This document shows positions 1 to 6,631 of a DNA stretch of 8,504 nucleotides, one piece after another. The DNA is from Acidobacteriota bacterium. Its GTDB lineage: Bacteria > Acidobacteriota > Terriglobia > Acidoferrales > UBA7541. Position 1 is the stretch's first letter. Each line of letters begins with the position of its first letter. The notes beneath the pieces are model-generated. The model ran no database searches. It was not told where the DNA came from and was given only the letters and a program-made list of their open reading frames with translations. Location: contig JAFAZL010000967.1 of assembly GCA_019239815.1 (NCBI GenBank), positions 1-8,504 on the forward strand. The letters are read 5' to 3'. The position numbers and the translations under genes were made by a program.

Positions 1-153
1 GGATTGTTTGTGGCGGGGGCGCTGGCGCTGACGGTGAATATTTGGCTGGAGCGGCCGGGAAGGTCGTCGATCGGGCTGTTGCTGATTTTGGTGGGTGTGC
101 CGTTTTACCGCTATTGGAGCGGGCGCACGCGGACCGAGTCCGTTTCCGTTTAG
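1..153 (+). CDS. C-terminal end of an APC-type membrane transporter (partial)
   Basis: Frame 1 is open from the left edge to a TAG at 151-153 and gives 50 residues. Two hydrophobic segments, roughly residues 1-16 (GLFVAGALALTVNIWL) and 25-37 (IGLLLILVGVPFY), are separated by a short polar loop (ERPGRSS). A basic hydrophilic tail (YWSGRTRTESVSV) follows. A last helix of the form 'S-x-x-G-L-x-x-I-L-x-G-x-P-x-Y-x-Y-W' followed by a basic tail is typical of the C-terminus of amino acid permeases of the APC superfamily, so I infer an inner-membrane amino acid transporter. Substrate cannot be judged from this fragment. The stop overlaps the stop of the convergent NIPSNAP gene. Another multi-helix permease family is possible. 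Confidence 0.6.
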   Translation, partial: GLFVAGALALTVNIWLERPGRSSIGLLLILVGVPFYRYWSGRTRTESVSV

Positions 154-1025
154 ATCTGCGAGTACGGCGCCGGTGTCAGGATCAAATTGGAGATGTTGGA
201 GACAATTTCCTCGAAGCCGTAACGCGGGTTGGCCTGCATCGCTTTCCAGTCGGGATTGGTGGCGAATGAGGTCCAGTGCTGGTCGCGCGCGGCGAGGCTT
301 TCGAAACTCAACATGTAAGTGAGATTGGGCAGGTGGCCGCCGATGAGCGTGTCGCCGTAGAAGACTTGTGTGAAGCCGGCTTTGTTGAAAATGAGTTCTT
401 CGCCCGACTGCATCATTTCGACTTTGCGTTTGTGGTCGAGGTCAGTGGAGCTTTCGTAGGTGCGAAGTTCGAAGACGCGCGCGGCGTTGGTGGCGGTCGC
501 GGCGGGCAGTGTGATGCCGGGAATTTTTTCGAACGCGATCATGAGCTGGCTCTCGAGACGTTGGAATGCGGGCGCGACGGCGGGAGCGCTTAGGAATGGC
601 GTGCCGGCAGACATGTACTGAGCGTCGTTGGCGAGATGTGCTTCCAGATTGATGAGCGCGTCGAGCGACGCGCTCGGAAGTAGGACGTACATCGCGGGAG
701 TGCCGGGGCCGACGGTGAGATTGAAAACGCCGACGGGACTGATGCCTGCGCGATTGGCGCCTGGGATCAGCGCGTTTTGGAAGAACGCGTCGCAGAGTTT
801 TTTCTGCGGGCCGTTGACGAGCTGGTAGCGGCGAAGTTCGTAGTATAGGCGTTGCTTGCTGCCGGTCGCTGCGTTCGCGTTTGAGTGCGTCGACGCGGCG
901 GGATCCGATGATTCGGTTGGATTCTGTTTGGCTTTGCCTGCGGGCGCGCCTGTGGAGTCAGACGCTGAGGCCGCGCTGAGCGCGGCGGCGACGAGGGAAT
1001 TGGCGACGAACGTTCGGCGTAGCAT
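150..1025 (-). CDS. Exported NIPSNAP family protein with two NIPSNAP domains
   Basis: This 291-residue protein has two tandem ferredoxin-like NIPSNAP domains. The first spans about residues 59-166 and begins LYYELRRYQL. The second spans about 182-288 and begins with the hallmark VFELRTYES. Residues 1-22 have two arginines followed by a hydrophobic stretch (MLRRTFVANSLVAAALSA), a Tat-like or Sec signal. An Ala/Ser/Thr-rich linker (about 23-57) leads into the first domain, so export to the periplasm is likely. The ATG at 1025 is chosen because it starts the signal peptide and has GGAGGG 11 bases upstream. An in-frame ATG at 1058 lacks a ribosome site, and the frame open to 1370 only runs antisense through the preceding gene. 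It lies 53 bases downstream of the cobalamin-binding-like gene, probably in the same transcript. Biochemical function of bacterial NIPSNAP proteins is poorly defined; none is assigned here. Confidence 0.88.
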   Translation of the reverse strand: MLRRTFVANSLVAAALSAASASDSTGAPAGKAKQNPTESSDPAASTHSNANAATGSKQRLYYELRRYQLVNGPQKKLCDAFFQNALIPGANRAGISPVGVFNLTVGPGTPAMYVLLPSASLDALINLEAHLANDAQYMSAGTPFLSAPAVAPAFQRLESQLMIAFEKIPGITLPAATATNAARVFELRTYESSTDLDHKRKVEMMQSGEELIFNKAGFTQVFYGDTLIGGHLPNLTYMLSFESLAARDQHWTSFATNPDWKAMQANPRYGFEEIVSNISNLILTPAPYSQI

Positions 1026-1036
1026 CTGGCGTTGTT

Positions 1037-1042
1037 CCCTCC
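1037..1042 (-). promoter_or_regulatory. Ribosome binding site of the NIPSNAP gene
   Basis: The minus strand reads GGAGGG here, 11 bases before the ATG at 1025. It favours that start over the in-frame ATG at 1058, which would place this sequence inside the coding region. Spacing is at the long end of normal. Confidence 0.55.
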
Positions 1043-1078
1043 GTGGGTTCAACAACATAGAGATCGTTGTTTTGCGAT

Positions 1079-2047
1079 TTAGCTCGAGGCGGCGCGCGCG
1101 GTCGCGTTTGAAGTGCTTGAAGCAGCCGGTGCACCGATCGTGAGCGGCAAGATCGCTTGCTCGGCTTCGGCGCTGACAGTCAGCATCGGATGCAACGCCT
1201 TGGCGAGAATTTCGATGCCGGTCGGGAGACGCGGACCGGGACGCGAGAAGTATCCGTTGGCCTCGAGCGCGTAGACACGATTGTTGCGAACAGCCGGTGT
1301 CGCGCCCCACTGCTCGGGAAACGCCATGTTGCGGTATTCGTTTCGCGCTTGCTCGGCGCTGTAGCCGCACGGCGAAACGAGGATCACGTCGGGGATGGCC
1401 TCGACGATGTCTTGGAGGCTGACGCGAAACGTTGGCTTGCGTGGAAGGCCGAAGAGATCGATGCCGCCGGCGCGCTCAATCATCTCGGGCACCCAATGCC
1501 CACCGACATAAAACGGATCAAGCCATTCGAGAAACGCGACACGCGGATGATGATCAACTTCTTCGACAACTCGCGCGGTCGACTCGAGTTGGCAACCAAT
1601 TCTCTCCAGCAGTCGCTCCGCCTCTTCGACATGCCCGGTTTCTTCGCCGACCCAAAGAATGTCCCGCCAGACATCGCCGAGATCGAGTGGATTCAACGTT
1701 AGGACTTCGGGCGGGTATGCGAAACGAGATAACGCAGTGGCGAGGTCGTCGGGCGAAGCGGCACAGACGTGACAGAGATCCTGCGTGACGATCAGGTCGG
1801 GTTTTAAACGTTCGAGCAAGTCGGCGTCTACGGCATAAAGACTTTCACCACGAGAAACGAAGTCGCGGACTTGCGCATCGATTTCGGCGGACGTTGCGTC
1901 TTTTTTGATGCGCGATTGGATGACGACACCCTTCGTGCGCGCTGCGGGCGGAAAGTCGCATTCGTGGCTGACACCGACGACGTCGTCACCCAGACCGAGG
2001 GCGAAGAGAATTTCGGTGGCGGATGGAAGCAGCGAGACAATGCGCAT
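1079..2047 (-). CDS. Cobalamin-binding-like protein (BtuF/periplasmic-binding fold), no signal peptide
   Basis: The protein has 322 residues and the Fe/B12 periplasmic-binding fold (COG0614 type). It opens directly with the domain's first strand, MRIVSLLPSATEILFALGLG, so there is no export signal, unlike true BtuF. Family marks are VGVSHECDFPP (24-34), PDLIVTQDLCHVCA (83-96), EWLDPFYVGGHWVPEMIERAGG-type core (174-195), SPCGY (225-229) and NGYFSRPGPR (264-273). His28, Cys30, Cys92, His93 and Cys95 could be ligands for a metal or corrinoid; that is inference. This leaderless subfamily is usually annotated 'cobalamin-binding protein', without settled function. No btuC/btuD permease or ATPase genes are adjacent. 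The ATG at 2047 has no clear ribosome site, but the domain begins at once, so no later start is possible. The last 25 or so residues are a low-complexity Ala/Ser/Thr tail. It lies 61 bases after namZ. Confidence 0.85.
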   Translation of the reverse strand: MRIVSLLPSATEILFALGLGDDVVGVSHECDFPPAARTKGVVIQSRIKKDATSAEIDAQVRDFVSRGESLYAVDADLLERLKPDLIVTQDLCHVCAASPDDLATALSRFAYPPEVLTLNPLDLGDVWRDILWVGEETGHVEEAERLLERIGCQLESTARVVEEVDHHPRVAFLEWLDPFYVGGHWVPEMIERAGGIDLFGLPRKPTFRVSLQDIVEAIPDVILVSPCGYSAEQARNEYRNMAFPEQWGATPAVRNNRVYALEANGYFSRPGPRLPTGIEILAKALHPMLTVSAEAEQAILPLTIGAPAASSTSNATARAASS

Positions 2048-2108
2048 GACGAAGGAACTGTAGCACAGAGGACGTGCTCAAAATCGCGGGAAAGCAGGAA
2101 CTACAGGC

Positions 2109-3407
2109 TTATTTGTAGATGAAATATTTACGGCGCGCGGAGTCGAACGCAGCAAGACCCGGAACCCAGCTATTCACGATCGCATCGGGCGAGTCACCCT
2201 TGACCAGCATGTCGATCGTTTCCTGATTGCCGATCAGCGTGATCAATTTAGACGGGTCGAAATCGTTGGGGTAGCGCTTCTTCAAAATGGCGGCGATCTC
2301 GACGCCCATGCGAACGCTGCGAACGGCGGCGCGATCCGTAACGCGAACCCCGACGCCGCCACAACGACGCCCACCGTATAGTCCCGAGACCGGAATGAAA
2401 GGCTGATCGCTGAAGCGCAGCCCCGGCAGGTGTAACGCGTTGAGGTCGCTCGCAACATCACCGCCAACGATCCAAGGCGCGCCAAATTCCTCAAACGGCG
2501 TCTCCGTTCCGCGGCCGACCGAAACGCCTGCGCTCTGTAAAGTCTCGAGTCCTGGGTAAACCATCGAGCCCTTCAGCGTCCTCAAATTCGGCGACGGCGG
2601 AGTCCAGCGGACGCCGGTGCTCTCAAAGAAATAGTTGCGGTGCCAGTTCTTCATCTCAATCACGTGCAAATCGCAATCGATGTGATTTTCGTGATTGAAG
2701 AACTGCGCCAGCTCGCCAATTGTCAGTCCGTAACGGATCGGAATCGGGTAGTAAGCAACGAACGCTGTTTTGTCAGCGTCGACCGACGGACCTTCGATGA
2801 TTTCGCCGCCCAGCGGATTCGGCCGATCCAAAACGTAGAACGCGATTTTGTGTTTCGCGGCCTCTTCCATGCAGTAGGCCATCGTCGTCGTATAGGTGTA
2901 AAAGCGGACGCCGGCATCCTGCACGTCGAAGACAAGCGCGTCGAGGCCCTTTAGCATTTCGTCAGTAGGTCGGCGAGTGTCGCCATAGAGGCTGTAGATC
3001 GGCAGCCCAGTCGCAGCGTCTTTGCCGGATGCAACGTTTTCGTCGTTGCGCCCTGCGAGCCCATGCTCGGGGCTAAACAGCGCAACGAGTTGTACTCCCG
3101 GCGCGCGAGAAAGTTGATCGACGGTACTTCGCCCGAGCGCATCCTGCCCGGTGTGATTCGTGATCAGCCCGATGTGCTTGCCACGCAGCGGTGCGAATTT
3201 TTCGGATTCGAGCACGTCGATACCAAGTTGAACGCGACCAGGACGCCCGGTGTGCTTGCCGGCCTTCTGCGAGGAATGCGATGTTTTCGGCGTGGGTTGG
3301 GCCGACGCGAAGGGCGTGGCGCCTAAGCGTGAAACCGCTGCGAGGGCGAGCGTCATCCAAATCAGCGCGCATATGGCGCGCGTCAAAATCAGCGAGCGGC
3401 TGGTCAT
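2109..3407 (-). CDS. namZ: Exo-beta-N-acetylmuramidase NamZ (DUF1343, GH171)
   Basis: The NamZ family releases MurNAc from the non-reducing ends of peptidoglycan fragments. This copy has 432 residues. Residues 1-36 form a signal peptide (basic start MTSRSLILTR, hydrophobic core, ASA before Gln37), so it should act in the periplasm or outside the cell. Family motifs follow in order: GLITNHTG (80-87), FSPEHG (111-116, the glutamate being the likely active-site residue), YSLYG (138-142), VFDVQDAGVRFYTY (159-172), DRPNPLGG (194-201) and GRGTETPFEEFGAPW (298-312). The domain runs to the C-terminus. The ATG at 3407 is chosen because it starts the signal peptide and is preceded by a weak GGATAGG. 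Upstream in-frame ATGs at 3440 and 3551 would add non-conserved sequence, and the one at 3551 lies upstream of the proposed promoter box. It is divergent from the NagZ-AmiE gene, whose product acts on the same substrates. Confidence 0.93.
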   Translation of the reverse strand: MTSRSLILTRAICALIWMTLALAAVSRLGATPFASAQPTPKTSHSSQKAGKHTGRPGRVQLGIDVLESEKFAPLRGKHIGLITNHTGQDALGRSTVDQLSRAPGVQLVALFSPEHGLAGRNDENVASGKDAATGLPIYSLYGDTRRPTDEMLKGLDALVFDVQDAGVRFYTYTTTMAYCMEEAAKHKIAFYVLDRPNPLGGEIIEGPSVDADKTAFVAYYPIPIRYGLTIGELAQFFNHENHIDCDLHVIEMKNWHRNYFFESTGVRWTPPSPNLRTLKGSMVYPGLETLQSAGVSVGRGTETPFEEFGAPWIVGGDVASDLNALHLPGLRFSDQPFIPVSGLYGGRRCGGVGVRVTDRAAVRSVRMGVEIAAILKKRYPNDFDPSKLITLIGNQETIDMLVKGDSPDAIVNSWVPGLAAFDSARRKYFIYK

Positions 3408-3481
3408 CAACCTATCCAGAGTACAACGAACGGCGAGCATCGCGCCGAGAACTGCTGTCGAATCTCTCGACGCGCCCCAAA

Positions 3482-3498
3482 CAACAATATTATTGTGG
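3482..3498. repeat. Near-perfect inverted repeat in the namZ / nagZ-amiE divergent region
   Basis: CAACAATA, one central T, then TATTGTGG. Seven of eight positions pair. It is an AT-rich island in otherwise GC-rich sequence, 75-91 bases upstream of the namZ ATG and about 100 bases upstream of the NagZ-AmiE ATG. It could be an operator or a weak hairpin in the namZ leader. No regulator is encoded in the window, so the binding protein is unknown. Confidence 0.4.
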
Positions 3499-3510
3499 AA
3501 CGCGCCGCCG

Positions 3511-3522
3511 CAACGCGCGTTG
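3511..3522. repeat. Perfect 12-bp palindrome overlapping the forward -35 element
   Basis: CAACGCGCGTTG is its own reverse complement. Its last three bases are the first three of the proposed forward -35 hexamer (TTGTTC, 3520-3525), so a protein bound here could block transcription of the NagZ-AmiE gene. Operator function is inferred from placement only; short GC-rich palindromes also arise by chance. Confidence 0.4.
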
Positions 3523-3571
3523 TTCGCACTATGCCCGTGTGCTATATACAAACTCTGTGTCGAGTTGTCCC
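3520..3571. promoter_or_regulatory. Candidate symmetric bidirectional promoter for namZ and nagZ-amiE
   Basis: Forward: TTGTTC (3520-3525), 17-base spacer, TATATA (3543-3548) preceded by TGC, an extended -10 pattern. Reverse strand: GGGACA (complement of 3566-3571), 17-base spacer, and the same TATATA, which is self-complementary. Forward transcription would start near 3555, giving a leader of about 35 bases before the ATG at 3590. Reverse transcription would start near 3536, giving a leader of about 129 bases before the namZ ATG. Hexamers match the sigma-70 consensus at 3/6, 4/6 and 4/6 positions, so this is a candidate and not a proven promoter. Confidence 0.45.
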
Positions 3572-3589
3572 TTGGGGGCTCGTTAATTG

Positions 3590-6550
3590 ATGAAAGGACG
3601 CAGGATAGGCGTTCTGTTTTTGATTCCCGCCGCGCTGATCGCTTTTATGGCTCATACATCCGCAAAGGTTCCTGACACCACTTCGCAGAAGGATGGCGCG
3701 AACAGCGCCACCGCATCGCGACGCGCGCGCGACGCGGCCAAATATGCCGAAGCCACGCTCCAGAAGATGAGCGTCGACGAAAAGATCGGCCAGCTTCTCT
3801 TCACCACCTATCACGGTCTGCTGACGCCCACCGATTCCGCCACCTACACCAAGATCGTTCACGATGTCGTCGACCTGCACTGCGGCGGTTTCATCAACGT
3901 CACGCGCGTTTCGCCGCTGGGCATCGAGAAGAGCCAAGCCTACGCAACCGCGGTGTTGAACAATCAGTTGCAATCGAAGGCCAAGCTGCCGCTGCTGATC
4001 GGCGCGGACTTCGAACGTGGCACCGGCATGCGCCTCGACGACGGCACGTCGTTCCCGACCGCGATGGCGCTCGCGGCGGCCGGCACTCCCGCCGACGCCT
4101 ACACGATGGGAAAAATCACTGCGTTGGAAGCGCGCGCGGTCGGCATTCAGTGGATCTACGCACCGGTTTCCGACGTTAACAACAATCCCGGCAATCCAAT
4201 CATCAACACGCGCTCGTTCGGCGAAGATCCGCACAAAGTCGCCGAGTTTGTCAGCCAGTTTGTGCGCGGCGTCGAAGAAAACGGCGGCCTCGCGACGGCG
4301 AAGCACTTCCCGGGTCACGGTGATACCGCTGCCGATTCTCACGTTGATCTGCCTGTGATCCCTGTGAACCGCGAGCGACTCGAGAGTCTGGAACTGGTTC
4401 CCTTCCGTGCGGCAGTCGCCGCTGGAGCCGGCAGCATCATGACCGGCCACCTCGCTGTGCCGGCGTTGGAGCCGGACACGAATACGCCCGCAACGCTCTC
4501 GCACAACATTCTGACCGGCGTGCTGCGCGACGAATTGCACTTTCAGGGATTAGTCGTCACCGACGCAATGGACATGGGCGGAATCACCGTGCGCTACGCA
4601 CCTGGCGAAGCCGCTGTTCGCGCTGTACTCGCTGGCGCAGATGCTCTGCTCATGCCGCCGGTACCCGACGCTGCGTTCGAAGGCTTGCAGGGCGCCGTCC
4701 GCTCCGGCCGCATCTCAATCGAACGCCTCGACGCTTCCGTGCGCCGCATTCTCGAAGCCAAAGCAATGCTCGGCCTCGACAAAACTCGAATCGTCGATAT
4801 CAACGCGATCAACCAAAAGCTCGGCAGCGTCGCGTACCAAACCGAAGCGCAAAACATTTCCGATCGCGGCATCACGCTCCTGCGCGACACGCCGCACGCT
4901 CTGCCCATCGACGGCACCAAGCCGAATCGCGCGCTGCTCCTCGCCTTCTACGCCGACCCCGAACCGTATCCCGGCGAAGACTTGGAGCGCGAACTGAAAT
5001 CGCGCTTCGACAGTGTCACCACCCTGCGCGCCGACACGCGATTCATCAACGCAAGCTCGCTCAGGCTCCCGGACCCGAGCACCTACGACACAGCGATCCT
5101 CGCCCTCTTCGTCCGCGTCAGCGACCGCAAGGGCAACGTCGATGTTCCCGCCGACCAAGCCGCAGTCGCCGATCAGCTTTACAAAACCGGCAAGCCCGTC
5201 ATCACCCTCGGATTCGGAAGCCCGTACCTGATCGAGCGGTTCCCGCAAGCGCAAACCTGGCTCGCAGCCTTCGGCATCAGCGATGTCGCGCAAATCTCCG
5301 CAGCCCGCGCGATGTTTGGCGAAATTCCCATGCGCGGCAAACTGCCCGTCACAATCCCCGGCGCCGACATGAAAGCCGGCTTCGGCCTCGAAGTCGCAGC
5401 CAATCCGATGACGCTCGAAAAAACCGACGTCCGCGGCGAAGCTCTTCTTCAGCCGGCGTACAAGGTCATCGAGAGCGCCATCGCCGACAAAGCCTTCCCC
5501 GGCGCAACACTCGCCGTCGGCTACAAAGACAAAGTCGCAATTCACGCCTTCGGCAATCTGAGCTACGACGCGAACTCGCCTGCCGTCGACGTTCGAACGA
5601 TGTATGACATCGCCTCGCTCACCAAAGTCATCGTCACCACGACGCTGGTCGCAAAACTCGCCGAAGGCGACTTCCCAGTGGGCATCGATCTCGACGCAAA
5701 GGTCGAACGGTATTTGCCGGAATTCGCCGCCGATCCCAACGCGAAAGACATCGAGTGGCGCCACCGCGTCACCGTCCGCCACCTGATGACGCACACATCG
5801 GGCCTGCCGCCCTTCAAAGAATACTGGCGCACCTCGACGAGCAAACAGGAAACACTGCGCCGCATCTTCATCGAGCCGCTCGACTACGAGCCGGGCACGA
5901 AAGAGGTCTACTCCGACCTCGGCATCATCCTGACGGCAGAAATCATCCAGCGCCTCACCGGCCGCCCGCTCGACGAACTCGCAAAGACCTATATCTTCGG
6001 TCCGATCGGCATGAAAGATTCGATGTATCGCCCGCCGAAGACGCTCTGGCCCTGGATCGCTCCTACTGAGATCGACAAGAACCTGCGTCACCGCCTGGTG
6101 CAAGGCGAAGTGCACGACGAAAATGCCTACTCCATCGGCGGCGTATCGGGTCACGCGGGAGTTTTCAGCACCTCGCCCGATCTCGCGGCCTTCTGCCAGA
6201 TGCTCCTCAACGGCGGCGTCTATGCTCACAACCGCATCCTGAAGCGCGCCACGATCGCCGAGTTCACCACGCCGCAGGAGCTTTCGAACGGCACGCGAAC
6301 GCTGGGCTGGGCCGTGCCAACCGAGGGTGGCTCGAGCGGACACTACTTCTCGAAGCACACCTTCGGCCACACCGGCTTCACCGGCACATCGATCTGGATC
6401 GACCAGAATCGCCAGGTCTTCGTCGTATTCCTGACCAACCGCGTGAACCCGACCCGCGAAAACATGAAAATCGCCAAGGTGCGAATCGCCGTTCACGACG
6501 CGGTCATGCAGGGCCTCGGCTTCGCCGACGCCCCTGTTCCAACTCGTTAA
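3590..6550 (+). CDS. nagZ: Exported NagZ-AmiE fusion: GH3 beta-N-acetylglucosaminidase plus serine-hydrolase (amidase/beta-lactamase-like) domain
   Basis: The protein has 986 residues. Residues 1-25 are a signal peptide (MKGRRIGVLFLIPAALIAFM). Residues about 55-395 are a GH3 NagZ domain. It has GADFERG (138-144), NTRSFGEDP (206-214) and KHFPGHGDTAADSHVDLP (238-255) with the Asp249/His251 acid-base pair. The nucleophile is Asp325 in VVTDAMDM. Residues about 420-605 are the GH3 C-terminal domain. Residues about 615-980 are a class C beta-lactamase-like hydrolase with SLTK (676-679, Ser nucleophile), MTHTSGLP (733-740), YSD (774-776), VHDENAYSIGGVSGHAGVF (841-859) and HTG (927-929), as in Bacillus AmiE. 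I infer that it cleaves GlcNAc from muropeptides and removes peptide from MurNAc in the periplasm or outside the cell. The amidase specificity rests on context. The ATG at 3590 is preferred over the adjacent TTG at 3587; GGGGG lies 11 bases upstream. Confidence 0.94.
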   Translation: MKGRRIGVLFLIPAALIAFMAHTSAKVPDTTSQKDGANSATASRRARDAAKYAEATLQKMSVDEKIGQLLFTTYHGLLTPTDSATYTKIVHDVVDLHCGGFINVTRVSPLGIEKSQAYATAVLNNQLQSKAKLPLLIGADFERGTGMRLDDGTSFPTAMALAAAGTPADAYTMGKITALEARAVGIQWIYAPVSDVNNNPGNPIINTRSFGEDPHKVAEFVSQFVRGVEENGGLATAKHFPGHGDTAADSHVDLPVIPVNRERLESLELVPFRAAVAAGAGSIMTGHLAVPALEPDTNTPATLSHNILTGVLRDELHFQGLVVTDAMDMGGITVRYAPGEAAVRAVLAGADALLMPPVPDAAFEGLQGAVRSGRISIERLDASVRRILEAKAMLGLDKTRIVDINAINQKLGSVAYQTEAQNISDRGITLLRDTPHALPIDGTKPNRALLLAFYADPEPYPGEDLERELKSRFDSVTTLRADTRFINASSLRLPDPSTYDTAILALFVRVSDRKGNVDVPADQAAVADQLYKTGKPVITLGFGSPYLIERFPQAQTWLAAFGISDVAQISAARAMFGEIPMRGKLPVTIPGADMKAGFGLEVAANPMTLEKTDVRGEALLQPAYKVIESAIADKAFPGATLAVGYKDKVAIHAFGNLSYDANSPAVDVRTMYDIASLTKVIVTTTLVAKLAEGDFPVGIDLDAKVERYLPEFAADPNAKDIEWRHRVTVRHLMTHTSGLPPFKEYWRTSTSKQETLRRIFIEPLDYEPGTKEVYSDLGIILTAEIIQRLTGRPLDELAKTYIFGPIGMKDSMYRPPKTLWPWIAPTEIDKNLRHRLVQGEVHDENAYSIGGVSGHAGVFSTSPDLAAFCQMLLNGGVYAHNRILKRATIAEFTTPQELSNGTRTLGWAVPTEGGSSGHYFSKHTFGHTGFTGTSIWIDQNRQVFVVFLTNRVNPTRENMKIAKVRIAVHDAVMQGLGFADAPVPTR

Positions 6551-6559
6551 CCGTTAACG
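6545..6559. repeat. Perfect 7+1+7 inverted repeat between nagZ-amiE and murQ
   Basis: CGTTAAC, central C, GTTAACG. It spans the stop codon of the NagZ-AmiE gene and sits about 60 bases upstream of the murQ -10 box. No run of T follows on either strand, so it does not look like an intrinsic terminator. An operator for murQ is possible; no binding protein can be named. Confidence 0.45.
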
Positions 6560-6619
6560 TTTCGCGGCACTGCCCATGCTGTTTTGGCGCTGTGGCCGGA
6601 TTCCCTTCTCCGTGAACTA

Positions 6620-6625
6620 TATAAT
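6620..6625 (+). promoter_or_regulatory. Consensus -10 box of murQ, placed for a leaderless transcript
   Basis: TATAAT is a perfect -10 hexamer, with six bases between its end and the murQ ATG at 6632. The usual start point, about seven bases beyond the box, falls on or next to the A of that ATG. No good -35 hexamer lies at 16-18 bases; the region at 6597-6602 reads CGGATT. No Shine-Dalgarno sequence precedes the ATG. Together these fit a promoter that makes a leaderless mRNA. Confidence 0.5.
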
Positions 6626-6631
6626 TCTTGG

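Noticed and set aside
1026..1370. N-terminal extension of the NIPSNAP frame
   Set aside because: It overlaps the 3' end of the cobalamin-binding-like gene in another frame and is arginine-rich. The signal peptide and ribosome site point to the ATG at 1025.
2062..2078. Hairpin AGCAC-7-GTGCT between namZ and the cobalamin-binding-like gene
   Set aside because: Only five base pairs with a seven-base loop, and no T-run follows in the direction of transcription. Too weak to call a terminator or attenuator.
3408..3551. 48-residue N-terminal extension of NamZ
   Set aside because: It would precede a good signal peptide and begin upstream of the proposed -10 box. The sequence looks non-coding and contains the inverted repeats.
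3579..3586. CTCGTTAA occurring just before the start and again at the end (6543-6550) of nagZ-amiE
   Set aside because: An eight-base match is expected by chance in 8.5 kb, and the second copy is part of the coding end and the palindrome. There is no sign of a target-site duplication.
3542..4540. Minus-strand open frame of 332 codons running from within nagZ-amiE into the divergent promoter
   Set aside because: Arginine-rich shadow translation without recognisable motifs, overlapping the NagZ catalytic domain and the proposed promoter.
4715..6496. Minus-strand open frame of 593 codons opposite nagZ-amiE
   Set aside because: It lies wholly antisense to a gene with intact catalytic motifs in two domains. 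The translation resembles no family that I know. Long antisense frames are expected where GC-rich codon use avoids TTA, CTA and TCA.
6584..6631. TTG start for murQ adding 16 residues
   Set aside because: No ribosome site, upstream of the TATAAT box, and the MurQ family N-terminus begins after the ATG at 6632.
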